DNA of 64,000 nucleotides from Lacrimispora sphenoides JCM 1415. GTDB lineage: Bacteria; Bacillota; Clostridia; Lachnospirales; Lachnospiraceae. Under the pieces are notes generated by a model that was given only the letters and a program-made list of their open reading frames with translations, made no database searches and was not told where the DNA came from. Of the stretch, positions 9,143 through 17,113 are shown piece by piece. Both the position numbers and the translations under genes were made by a program. Within the stretch, counting starts at the first letter, position 1. Every line of letters starts with the position of its first letter. The stretch covers positions 4,290,501 to 4,354,500 of the forward strand of contig NZ_LT630003.1 of the NCBI RefSeq assembly GCF_900105615.1, given 5' to 3'.

Positions 9143-9845
9143 GTTTACAATCGTCATGATTGAAGATGAAAAGAATATCTGCAACTTTATTGAAAGTGCA
9201 TTGGAAAGACATGATTATAAAGTAAATACCGCATACAACGGACGGGATGGGCTGGCTCTGATCAATTCCCTTTGCCCTGATGTGATCCTTCTGGACTTAG
9301 GGCTTCCGGACCTGGACGGAATCGATATCATTAAAAGCGTCCGAAGCTGGACTTCGATTCCTATTATCGTCATCTCCGCAAGGACCCAGGAGCATGAAAA
9401 AGTGTCCGCTCTTGATTTCGGTGCCGATGATTATATAACCAAGCCCTTTGGAACCAGCGAACTTTTAGCCAGGATCCGTACAGCCCTGCGTCATGGAAGA
9501 CCTACCGTCAGCACCGTGGATGGTTCTGTCATTCCCACCCCATACAGCAGTGACGGCCTTTTCATTGATTTTGCCAAGCGGTTGGTCACACTGGACGGAC
9601 ATAAGATCCATTTGACTCAGATCGAATATAAGCTGGTTTCCCTTCTTGCGGAAAACTCCGGCAAGGTCCTGACCTATGACTACATTATTAGTCATATCTG
9701 GGGACCTTACGCTGACAGCAACAATCAGATCCTCCGCGTCAATATGGCGCATATCCGCAGAAAAATAGAAAATAATCCGGCGGAACCAAAATATATCTTT
9801 ACGGAAATCGGGGTTGGATACCGAATGAAGGAAAGCGAAATTTAG
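9135..9845 (+). CDS. OmpR/KdpE-family response regulator
   Basis: A 236-residue DNA-binding response regulator. The receiver domain has the acidic pocket (Glu10, Asp11), phospho-acceptor Asp54 in LLDLGLPDLDG and Lys103 in the KPF motif. A winged-helix domain of OmpR type occupies roughly residues 135-235 (ending GVGYRM). It is most like KdpE, but with no potassium genes near, the target is open. The tandem repeat at 6381-6420 in the promoter of this operon is a candidate binding site. I chose ATG 9135 over ATG 9129 because AGGGGAG lies 7 bases before the former. The stop overlaps the convergent exonuclease gene by 4 bases. Confidence 0.88.
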   Translation: MSKFTIVMIEDEKNICNFIESALERHDYKVNTAYNGRDGLALINSLCPDVILLDLGLPDLDGIDIIKSVRSWTSIPIIVISARTQEHEKVSALDFGADDYITKPFGTSELLARIRTALRHGRPTVSTVDGSVIPTPYSSDGLFIDFAKRLVTLDGHKIHLTQIEYKLVSLLAENSGKVLTYDYIISHIWGPYADSNNQILRVNMAHIRRKIENNPAEPKYIFTEIGVGYRMKESEI

Positions 9846-10834
9846 GAAAGGGGGGAATCCCCCTTCTTTTTATTCTGCTTTCTGGTCTTCGTCTTTTGAA
9901 CCCGTTTCTTTTTGGTTTCTTCCTTTTTTTCGTAAATCTCACGGACGTCTTCCTCACCCACCAGCCTCATGGTCTTAACCACGTAGATACGTCCGTCATC
10001 GCTCCGCCTCATGCGGATTTTGCCTTTTACATTTCCATGCTCAGGACAGGTACCAAGAGCCGTGTAAAACTTCTGGTTCACGGAAAACCATCTGATCTTT
10101 TTCCGAAGCATCCGGTTGCACTTGCAGCAGATCAAATCGGTAACGGTTTTATCCTCAATGGCATCCTGCTTCGTCTCAAAGGGCCTTGAAATATATTTGG
10201 AATACCCGGGAAACACCAGATATACCTCTTCCTCTTTATTTACCGGCAAGCGGTAATAATCCGTAGACAAATATTCCCGGACCTTATCAAAATCCATTTG
10301 GTTCATAACGCGCCCGGTATAATGGGCATCGTCAAGAGCCCGGTGAAAAGGCCGCTCTTCCATGATCTGCAGCTCTAATACTGCAATGTCAAGGGATTGC
10401 CTATCCTTGCCGTCCCCATAAAGCAGGCTGTAGAGTTTCTGCACATCATAGTAGAGAAAGGGCTTGGGAAATGGGTTTGGAATTCCGTAAAAAGCAATGT
10501 TCCGCTGCAGCTCCGTTAAGTCCATGGAGCCCCAGGTACAAAACACGGCTTCCTCGCCGCACCACATGAGAAACTCCCTTACAGCTTCCTCAAAGTTACA
10601 GCCCTCTTCCATCAGAGTCTTTTGATCCATGTGGGTCACTTCTAATATCTTTTCATGAAGCTCGGGATAAATTCGAGGCCTTATAAGCCGCTTAAATTCC
10701 TCCACTTCCTCCAGGGCCTCATTAAGCTTTACTGCCCCGATCTCTATAATTTCAAAGGGAAGGTGCTCTACCGTCTCCTCCTTCCCTCCGGCGCTCTGGT
10801 TCCATTCCAGATCCAGTACAATATAATTCTTCAT
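9842..10834 (-). CDS. DEDDh-family 3'-5' exonuclease (KapD-like) with C-terminal cysteine motif
   Basis: A 330-residue nuclease of the DnaQ fold. Catalytic acids are Asp8 and Glu10 in LDLEW, Asp105 in SMDLTEL, and the DEDDh pair His164 and Asp169 in HRALDDA. The nearest named relatives are sporulation-inhibitor KapD-type proteins. Unusually, the nuclease domain is followed by CCKCNRMLRK ... TCPEHG (about residues 235-270), which looks like a zinc-ribbon, and a Lys-rich tail that may bind nucleic acid. It is the last gene of a minus-strand unit with DUF3006 and a secreted metallo-hydrolase. Substrate (DNA or RNA) is not decided by sequence. Confidence 0.8.
   Translation of the reverse strand: MKNYIVLDLEWNQSAGGKEETVEHLPFEIIEIGAVKLNEALEEVEEFKRLIRPRIYPELHEKILEVTHMDQKTLMEEGCNFEEAVREFLMWCGEEAVFCTWGSMDLTELQRNIAFYGIPNPFPKPFLYYDVQKLYSLLYGDGKDRQSLDIAVLELQIMEERPFHRALDDAHYTGRVMNQMDFDKVREYLSTDYYRLPVNKEEEVYLVFPGYSKYISRPFETKQDAIEDKTVTDLICCKCNRMLRKKIRWFSVNQKFYTALGTCPEHGNVKGKIRMRRSDDGRIYVVKTMRLVGEEDVREIYEKKEETKKKRVQKTKTRKQNKKKGDSPLS
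9846..9875 (+). terminator. Intrinsic terminator of the dac-kinase-regulator operon
   Basis: AAGGGGG (9848-9854) pairs with CCCCCTT (9859-9865) around a 4-base loop, followed by CTTTTTATT. The hairpin lies inside the 3' coding end of the convergent exonuclease gene. Confidence 0.75.
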
Positions 10835-10854
10835 AGTTTGCTCTCTTTAATCCT

Positions 10855-11067
10855 TTATTCAGTCAGCCCTCTCAGCTTTTCACGAATCCTCTGCCTGCGC
10901 CTCTCCGTCTCTTCTTTCTCAAGTGTCCACGTCCCTTTAGTCTCTGTAAGGATATCTCCCTCCCTTACACCTTCCGGCAGTTCAGAGGCTTTAACCTTTA
11001 ACATATCTCCGTTCTCATCCTCACAGATAATTACCGTTTCCCCGATTCTGTCAATGGTATACTTCAT
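10855..11067 (-). CDS. DUF3006 domain protein
   Basis: A 70-residue cytoplasmic protein with a small beta-rich DUF3006 region (IDRIGETVIICEDENG, then LPEGVREGDIL) and a charged C-terminal helix. Function unknown. DUF3006 genes are often found beside secreted ComEC-like metallo-beta-lactamase proteins, exactly as here. I chose the ATG at 11067, preceded by GGGAAGGGAAAAGG; a longer reading upstream would run into the neighbouring gene. Gaps of 20 and 29 bases to its neighbours suggest one operon. Confidence 0.75.
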   Translation of the reverse strand: MKYTIDRIGETVIICEDENGDMLKVKASELPEGVREGDILTETKGTWTLEKEETERRRQRIREKLRGLTE

Positions 11068-11096
11068 AACCTTTTCCCTTCCCTTTCTGTGCCAGG

Positions 11097-12188
11097 CTAA
11101 GGGTTGCAGCTTTGGCACGGCTCATATCCCATCTGTATCAAATTCTCTCTGGAGCCATTATAGGTTTTCCGGTTCTCTTCCTTCATGGAAGCTGCAGACT
11201 TGCAGTCCGGCCGGTGAAATTTTTTGGTATTGGTATTTATTACATAATCCTGGTCTGCAGCCGTGCTTTGCGTCCTGTCTCCATCGGTTCCTTCTGTAAT
11301 TCCAGGGAAAGTAACTTTTAAACCGTCGCTCACTGCCACTATGGTTCCAAGCTGGTCTGTCCGCAAAACCTTAATGTTCCGTTTTTTTAACATATCCAGA
11401 ATTTCCTTGTGAGGATGGCCATAATCATTATTTTTTCCGCAGGAAATCACTCCATATTCAGGATCAACCAGATCCATAAAGCCTTTCGATGATGAAGTGG
11501 TGCTTCCATGATGGGAAAGCTTCAATACATCTGCCTTTAAAGGAAGGCCGTTAGCCACCATATCCTTTTCTGTATCTTTTTCTGCATCTCCGCATAAGAC
11601 AAAGCTGTTCTTTCCATAAACCAGGCGAAGGCCTATGGACCAGTTATTTAAATTATCTCCATAATCCCGGTTGGGAGCGATGATCTGGAAAGATGCATCT
11701 CCTAAGGAGTAGCTTTCCCCTGGCTTTGGAAGGGTTATTTTTAAATTTTTATCAGCAATGGCATCTAACAGGCGTTCATAAACCTTTGTGGTATGTTCTT
11801 TCTCCGGTAAAAAGACTTTTTGCACATCAAATTTCCGGATGATCGTCTCCAACCCGCCGATATGATCTGAATGAGGATGGGTTCCGATCACGTAATCCAG
11901 TTTCTTCACTCCCTGTTTCTCCAGATAAGAAGCGACTGTCTCGCCCTGGTCCCGTTCCCCTGCGTCTATCAGCATATAATGACCGTCTTTTTCTACTAAG
12001 GTGCTGTCTCCTTGGCCCACATCAATAAAATGAACCCTTAGATCTGTCCCCGCCTCATTTCCCATTTCTCTTTGGGTTAATGGGGAAGAGCTTGCAGTTG
12101 GGCTGCATCCTGCCATACAAAGGGCCAGGAGGATTGCCGCCGCTATCAATACCCGCTTATAAAATTTTTCTGTCTTTTTCACTGTCAT
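11097..12188 (-). CDS. Secreted lipoprotein with ComEC-like metallo-beta-lactamase fold
   Basis: A 363-residue exported hydrolase. Lipid attachment is predicted at Cys28 (MAGC). The metal-binding motif His104-x-His106-x-Asp108-His109 and the later Asp201, His226/His227 and His258 match the metallo-beta-lactamase fold of the ComEC C-terminal domain (FIDVGQGDS, LSHHGS). In competence ComEC this domain is proposed to degrade the non-transported DNA strand; here it stands alone on the cell surface. The C-terminus (about residues 316-363) has a His-Cys...Cys-x-x-Cys arrangement (FHRPDC ... CQSC) like the small Ada-type zinc domain. First gene of the unit with DUF3006 and the exonuclease; RBS GGAGG 9 bases before ATG. 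Confidence 0.82.
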   Translation of the reverse strand: MTVKKTEKFYKRVLIAAAILLALCMAGCSPTASSSPLTQREMGNEAGTDLRVHFIDVGQGDSTLVEKDGHYMLIDAGERDQGETVASYLEKQGVKKLDYVIGTHPHSDHIGGLETIIRKFDVQKVFLPEKEHTTKVYERLLDAIADKNLKITLPKPGESYSLGDASFQIIAPNRDYGDNLNNWSIGLRLVYGKNSFVLCGDAEKDTEKDMVANGLPLKADVLKLSHHGSTTSSSKGFMDLVDPEYGVISCGKNNDYGHPHKEILDMLKKRNIKVLRTDQLGTIVAVSDGLKVTFPGITEGTDGDRTQSTAADQDYVINTNTKKFHRPDCKSAASMKEENRKTYNGSRENLIQMGYEPCQSCNP

Positions 12189-12270
12189 TTCTGTATGCCT
12201 CCGCCCTGTTATTATATGATAGAATCTTTAATCCTACAAGTATTTTTCTAATGGTCCGTCTCCAGGCGGT

Positions 12271-12301
12271 AAAAAAGGCGGACCGCTAAAAGCAGCCCGC
12301 C
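12271..12301 (-). terminator. Intrinsic terminator after the wall-binding protein gene
   Basis: GGCGGACCGC (12277-12286) pairs with GCAGCCCGCC (12292-12301, with wobbles). On the minus strand it is followed by TTTTTTACC. Confidence 0.75.
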
Positions 12302-12313
12302 AATTTTTTAATT

Positions 12314-13267
12314 CTAAGGAAGTTTCGCTCCGTCAGCTCCAACATTAGCCCCATCAGGCGTTATGGTGTTTGCCAGCATCTGCCCTCCTGTGAGATCGCA
12401 GTAATACTGTTTTCCGTTCCATGCAACCCAGCCTTTAGCCATATAGCCATTCTCATTGAAGAAATACCACTGTCCTTCGATGTTCTGCCAGGTGCCGACC
12501 GGATAACTTCCGTCGGGATTCACATACCACCAGCCGGTTCCGTCCTGTTTCCAGCCGCCGCTGCTTTGGGAGAATGTACGGTTTAGCTCCGCCGCTGCCC
12601 CATCAACATAATTGACAGGAGACTCAACCCATTCCCCTTTGTTCTCGGCATTCTGCTTGTTAACCGGACGCACTTTAAACGTGTAGCTTCCAGTTTTCCC
12701 CATTAAAAGCCCGAGATCCAGACTCGTCCCCACGGTGGTCTTTACCCCTCCCGTGTTCTTTCCGTCACGGAATACCTTTACTTCATAACTTCCCGCCCCG
12801 GCGGCAGGACTCCACACAGCCATAGTTTTAGACCCCCATGCTGCGCTTTCTATGGACTGGGTAAACTCACTGACCTTGGGAAGATCTATGGTCACCGTCA
12901 GGGTCTGGCTGAAATCTTCCCTCGCCTGCTTTACGTAGGTTCCTCCATCAATTGTGAAACCGGATTCTGCTACAGAAAAATAATATCCTTCCTGCGCATA
13001 CAGCTTTACTTCCAACCTTGGTATATCCTGCTCAGACCACTGAAATCCGCTGTTAGTAAATTCGCATTCTCCCACATCGATCTTGCTGTTTTTTGCGGTT
13101 ATCTCAGCCTGCTGTCCAAAGACAGAACCGCCCGGCATAATATCCGCTGTCACGGTTAAGTTTACTGTTGTGATTTTCTTTCTGGTTGCTGCCATGGAAG
13201 TCATGCAGCTAAGCCCTGTTGCCATTGACACAGCAAGCACCAGAGACAAAATTTTCTTACCATTCAT
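12314..13267 (-). CDS. Secreted protein with C-terminal choline-binding-type (CW) repeats
   Basis: A 317-residue exported protein. It has a signal peptide (about residues 5-26), an N-terminal beta-rich region without a recognised name, a fibronectin-III-like stretch (about 145-225), and about two and a half CW repeats at the C-terminus (GTGWWYVNPDGSYPVG, WYFFNENGYMAKGW, WNGKQYYCD). Such repeats bind choline or other wall polymers without covalent attachment. Clostridia often have many such proteins; a specific role cannot be given. I chose ATG 13267 because GGGG lies 7 bases in front; a TTG two codons upstream is less likely. Confidence 0.75.
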   Translation of the reverse strand: MNGKKILSLVLAVSMATGLSCMTSMAATRKKITTVNLTVTADIMPGGSVFGQQAEITAKNSKIDVGECEFTNSGFQWSEQDIPRLEVKLYAQEGYYFSVAESGFTIDGGTYVKQAREDFSQTLTVTIDLPKVSEFTQSIESAAWGSKTMAVWSPAAGAGSYEVKVFRDGKNTGGVKTTVGTSLDLGLLMGKTGSYTFKVRPVNKQNAENKGEWVESPVNYVDGAAAELNRTFSQSSGGWKQDGTGWWYVNPDGSYPVGTWQNIEGQWYFFNENGYMAKGWVAWNGKQYYCDLTGGQMLANTITPDGANVGADGAKLP

Positions 13268-13659
13268 AAACAATCCCCATCTTTCTATATCATTTCTGAT
13301 TGCGGTGCAATAGGCTCATTATACCCCATCCCCGGGCGTTTGTGAATAGCCATTCGGGTTTCGTAAGGTTTTGCGGCTATTCCTGACGGCAGAAGACCGG
13401 ATCAGCAGCTGGATAATCCACCCAATTTTGAAAAAGCAAGTCAGCCAAAAATCTTAATTGTATACTAAGTATATTTTTATACCTTTATCTCTCAATATTT
13501 TTATTAAATTTAATTCATATTTTCACTTGTTCGTTAATAATATATCAAAATATTACTAATTATATGGCTAATTAAGGTAAATATATGTTGCATTATAACA
13601 ATTAATATGATAAACTAACGTCAATGAAACATTTGCTAGAGAGCAAGAGAAATCAGACG
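13268..13659. other. Gene-free divergent promoter region
   Basis: About 390 bases between the divergent wall-protein gene and the Ugp-like operon leader. The middle part (13440-13620) is strongly AT-rich, consistent with promoters. No open frame or RNA family is recognised. A small hairpin TTGCT-AGAG-AGCAA occurs at 13633-13646, just upstream of the leader terminator. Confidence 0.4.
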
Positions 13660-13717
13660 TTACATTTCCGCCATTATCTCTAAGGCGAAATGTAATACTG
13701 GTTCTTTTTTTCTTTTT
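13660..13717 (+). terminator. Leader hairpin with T-tract before the Ugp-like operon (possible attenuator)
   Basis: TTACATTTCCGCC pairs with GGCGAAATGTAA (13684-13695; 12 bp with one bulge), then after 6 bases comes a tract of 14 T in 16 bases. It ends 24 bases before the start codon of the first gene and directly before its Shine-Dalgarno sequence. It could stop the upstream transcript or act as a regulated leader terminator. The gap between stem and T-tract makes it weaker than the other terminators here. Confidence 0.5.
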
Positions 13718-13740
13718 AGGAAAAGGAGGATAATTTTTTC

Positions 13741-14604
13741 ATGAAAAAGAAGCAGTTTTTCCGGGCAATCGAGCCTTATCTGTATTTGCTGCCCGCCATG
13801 TTTTTCTTCTCGGCTTTCCTGTTCTGGCCGTTCCTCAAAACCATTTGGCTCAGTTTTGCCATGACGACTCCCCTAGGGGCAGTCTCCTCCTTTGTCGGCC
13901 TTGGGAATTATCTTACGATCTTCACCTCCCAGGCCTTTCAAAACAGCCTTCTGGTATCCTTTCAATATGCAGTGATGACAGTCGCCTGCTCCATTGTGAT
14001 CGGGTTTATCCTGGCCATAATCAGCAATGAGGATATTAAGGGGAAGAATCTGTTCCGGACTGTTTATGCCCTACCCATGGCCATTTCCGCAGCAGCGGCT
14101 TCGGTTGTTTTCATGTTCATCTTTCACAGCAGCCTTGGCATCATCAATAAGGTACTGGGAACCCACATCGGATGGCTTACGGATCCCAAATACGCCTTAA
14201 GTGCGGTGACCCTTGTGACCGTATGGATGAACATCGGATTAAACTTTATATTCCTGACCGCCGCTTTACAAAGTGTTCCAGTGGATCTCTATGAGTGTGC
14301 GGCCATTGAAGGAGCCGGATTTTTTGCCAAGCACAGGCATATTACCATCCCATGCATATCCCCTACCCTGTTTTTCCTTTTGATCATTAACGTCATCAAC
14401 GCCCTTCAGGCTTATGCTCAGGTCAAGCTGATGACTCAGGGAGGTCCTTCCGGAAGCACCAATGTCATTGTGTACCAGATTTATCAGGAGGCATTTATGA
14501 ACAGCCGGTTCGGCATGGCCTGTGCGGAATCCATCGTCCTGTTTATAATCCTGATGGTCTTGACATTGATTCAATTCAGACTGGAAAAGAAGGTGACTTA
14601 TTGA
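13741..14604 (+). CDS. ugpA: CUT1-family ABC transporter permease, UgpA-like
   Basis: A 287-residue six-helix permease of a carbohydrate-type importer. It has the extended first helix and the EAA loop (ECAAIEGAGFFAKHRHITIP, about residues 183-202) that contacts the ATPase. The UgpA label rests mainly on the strong UgpB character of the binding protein at the end of the operon. The RBS AAAAGGAGG is good. The stop overlaps the start of the next gene in TGATG. No ATPase gene is in the operon, so a shared MsmX/UgpC-type ATPase encoded elsewhere is expected. Confidence 0.8.
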   Translation: MKKKQFFRAIEPYLYLLPAMFFFSAFLFWPFLKTIWLSFAMTTPLGAVSSFVGLGNYLTIFTSQAFQNSLLVSFQYAVMTVACSIVIGFILAIISNEDIKGKNLFRTVYALPMAISAAAASVVFMFIFHSSLGIINKVLGTHIGWLTDPKYALSAVTLVTVWMNIGLNFIFLTAALQSVPVDLYECAAIEGAGFFAKHRHITIPCISPTLFFLLIINVINALQAYAQVKLMTQGGPSGSTNVIVYQIYQEAFMNSRFGMACAESIVLFIILMVLTLIQFRLEKKVTY

Positions 14605-15419
14605 TGAAAAACAAACTGGTTAAATATTTACTTTATGCCTTAAATATCCTTTTTGCAGTCATCATTATCTCACCAGTGGTTTACTGTTTTAACGTCAGCA
14701 TGATGACCATGAAGGAAGTGTTTTCCGGGGGCTTTTGGCCAAAACAGCTGATCCCGGACAATTACATAAAAGCGCTGCAGCTGGCCCCGTTTTTTACCTT
14801 CATCAAGAATTCCCTGATCGTTTCCTGTACCGTTACCTTCGGACAGATCGTTACCGGGGCTTTGGCAGCCTATGCATTTTCCATGATGAAATTCCGTGGA
14901 AGGAATGCACTGTTTTTATTGATGCTTGCAACCATGATGATCCCAAGCCAGGCCATCATCATTGCAAACTATTTAATCATCTGCGATCTGGGGCTAAAGA
15001 ACAGCTATACGGCCCTGATCCTTCCAAACGTGGCATCAGCATTTGCAGTATTTAACATGAGACAGGCGTTCCTGCAGCTTCCAATGGAGATAAAGGAGGC
15101 AGCGGATATAGACGGATGCGGGAACTTCCGTTTCTTCTGTTTCATTGCCCTTCCCCTTGTAAAACCTTCCATGGGCGCGTTGGGGATTTACACATTCCTT
15201 CAAAGCTGGAACCACTATTTATGGCCGCTTCTTGTTACAGATTCGGTGAACATGAGAACCGTCCAGATCGGTCTTGGAATGCTTCAGGGTGCGGAATCCA
15301 CAGACTTCCGTCCGGTCATGGCCGGGTCCATGATCATCCTCGTCCCTTCGATCCTGGCATTCATGCTGGGACAGAAGCAGCTGATTTCCGGCCTTACCTC
15401 AGGTTCCGTAAAAGGGTAA
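14604..15419 (+). CDS. ugpE: CUT1-family ABC transporter permease, UgpE-like
   Basis: A 271-residue partner permease with six helices and an EAA loop EIKEAADIDGCGNFRFFCFI (about residues 155-174). It pairs with the upstream UgpA-like protein. The ATG at 14604 overlaps the previous TGA; the in-frame TTG one codon before is ignored. The operon order permease, permease, binding protein differs from the E. coli ugpBAEC order. Confidence 0.82.
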   Translation: MKNKLVKYLLYALNILFAVIIISPVVYCFNVSMMTMKEVFSGGFWPKQLIPDNYIKALQLAPFFTFIKNSLIVSCTVTFGQIVTGALAAYAFSMMKFRGRNALFLLMLATMMIPSQAIIIANYLIICDLGLKNSYTALILPNVASAFAVFNMRQAFLQLPMEIKEAADIDGCGNFRFFCFIALPLVKPSMGALGIYTFLQSWNHYLWPLLVTDSVNMRTVQIGLGMLQGAESTDFRPVMAGSMIILVPSILAFMLGQKQLISGLTSGSVKG

Positions 15420-15485
15420 GTATTTCATGCATGCCCTAAGGGCAATGTATAGAGATAAAACTATATCATTTAAAGGAGGATATCT

Positions 15486-16889
15486 ATGAAAAGAAGAAAA
15501 AGGTGGCTTGCGGCGATTATGGCTGCTGTCATGTCCATGACTCTTGCTGCATGCGGTGGAAGTGCTACTTCCGGGGGAACCACAGCGGCAGGTTCCACGG
15601 AAGCCGCTACCACAAAGGCGGCAGCTGACGCAAAAGCTCCGGCTGAGGGGGGCAAAACAGTCATTACCCTCTGGCATGCTATGGGAGGTGTAAACGGAGA
15701 GGCAACCGAAGCTCTGGTTAAAGCCTTTAATGAGTCCCAGAACGAGATTGAAGTAAAAAGTGAATATCAGGGAAACTATGATGACCTGATCACCAAGCTG
15801 AAAGCAGCCATGCAGAGCGGCAGCATGCCGGACGTATGCCAGATGTACGACATCGGCACAAAGTTTATGACCGACAGCGGTCATGCCATTCCGGTACAGG
15901 ATATGTTTGCCTCCACAAACTTTGATCCTTCTACGGTTATGAATATCATCACAAGCTACTATACGGTAAACGGAAAGCAGATGTCCATGCCATTTAATGT
16001 TTCCACTCCAATGCTGTATTACAACAAGGATGTTTTTAAGGCAGCTGGTCTGGATCCTGACACCCCGCCCAAAACATTTGACGAAGTATTGGAATTCTCC
16101 AAAAAAATCGTGGAAAGCAAAGCAGCTCCTGTGGGCTATGCACAGGCCATCTATGGCTGGTTCTTTGAACAGCAGATCGCCGGCCAGGGAAAATTTTATG
16201 CAAACAATGAAAACGGACGGAAAGCGCCGGCAACCGAAGTGGATTTCGTAAACAACGGAGCTGGACTTAAGATTTTTGAAACATGGAAAAAGCTTATGGA
16301 TTCCGGTTATGCGGATAACTACGGCAGCACCACTGCTGATACCCAGACCGCATTCTTCTCAGGCCAGACAGCCATGATCATTGAATCCACAGCTATTCTT
16401 AAAAATGCTACGGCAAGCAGCGACTTTGAGATCGGTACCGGATTTCTTCCAAAGATCGATGCATCTGCTGCCGATGGCGGTGTCATCATTGGAGGCGCAT
16501 CCCTTTGGATGATGGACAATAAGGATGAGGCGAAAAAGAACGCTGCCTGGAAGTTCATCGAATTTACCACCACACCGGATTCCCAGGCCAACTGGAGTAT
16601 GTCCACCGGATACTTCGCAGTTAACCCGGAGGCTTATGATACTCCTGCCATGAAGGATTTCATAGCTCAGAACCCCAACTTTACCACTGCCATCAACCAG
16701 TTAAAGGCTACCCCTGTCAATGGATACACCGCAGGTGTATTATCCGGAGTAGCAACCGAGTCCAGAAAGATCTTTAACGAAGCAATGGAGAAGACCTATG
16801 ACGGCACCTATACACCGGAGCAGGCGGTAAGTTTCCTGGCTGAAAAAGTAAATGCAGCCATTGAAAACTATAATTCATCTACAAAATAA
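15486..16889 (+). CDS. ugpB: ABC transporter substrate-binding lipoprotein, UgpB-like
   Basis: Family 1 solute-binding protein, 467 residues, lipid anchor at Cys23 (TLAAC), followed by an Ala/Thr-rich linker. Several stretches closely resemble E. coli UgpB, which binds glycerol-3-phosphate and glycerophosphodiesters: the WHAMGG opening, YQGNYDDL, PMLYYNKDVFKAAGLDP followed by PPKTFDEV, and GGASLWMMD. By family knowledge the cargo is likely glycerol-3-phosphate or a glycerophosphodiester, but sugars cannot be excluded. RBS AAAGGAGG 7-8 bases before the ATG. A strong terminator follows. Confidence 0.82.
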   Translation: MKRRKRWLAAIMAAVMSMTLAACGGSATSGGTTAAGSTEAATTKAAADAKAPAEGGKTVITLWHAMGGVNGEATEALVKAFNESQNEIEVKSEYQGNYDDLITKLKAAMQSGSMPDVCQMYDIGTKFMTDSGHAIPVQDMFASTNFDPSTVMNIITSYYTVNGKQMSMPFNVSTPMLYYNKDVFKAAGLDPDTPPKTFDEVLEFSKKIVESKAAPVGYAQAIYGWFFEQQIAGQGKFYANNENGRKAPATEVDFVNNGAGLKIFETWKKLMDSGYADNYGSTTADTQTAFFSGQTAMIIESTAILKNATASSDFEIGTGFLPKIDASAADGGVIIGGASLWMMDNKDEAKKNAAWKFIEFTTTPDSQANWSMSTGYFAVNPEAYDTPAMKDFIAQNPNFTTAINQLKATPVNGYTAGVLSGVATESRKIFNEAMEKTYDGTYTPEQAVSFLAEKVNAAIENYNSSTK

Positions 16890-16897
16890 TGTTCAAA

Positions 16898-16935
16898 AAG
16901 CCTTCGGCACAAAAGCCGGAGGCTTTCTTTTCTCT
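16898..16935 (+). terminator. Intrinsic terminator of the Ugp-like operon
   Basis: AAGCCTTCGGC pairs with GCCGGAGGCTT (one wobble) around a 6-base loop and is followed by TCTTTTCT. Confidence 0.85.
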
Positions 16936-17113
16936 ATCCCTTTCCTTTCGGAATCCTCCTTCTTTAACAGATCATGAAAGTAGTTTGTACAGTTTAAAAA
17001 ATAACAAGTGAATTCTTATGATTAGCTTTATCGTTCCGATATATTATATAACGCATGACGCAATTTCCAATCCATATACATTCCGGTAAATAAATCGGGA
17101 AAGGAACGATAAG

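Noticed and set aside
8051..9845. Calling the two-component pair KdpD/KdpE
   Set aside because: The kinase lacks the N-terminal KdpD and USP domains and no K+ ATPase genes are near; only the core resembles KdpD/KdpE.
16990..17113. Sigma-D (motility) promoter for the chemoreceptor gene
   Set aside because: TTCCGATAT resembles the -10, but no TAAA-type -35 lies 14-16 bases upstream.
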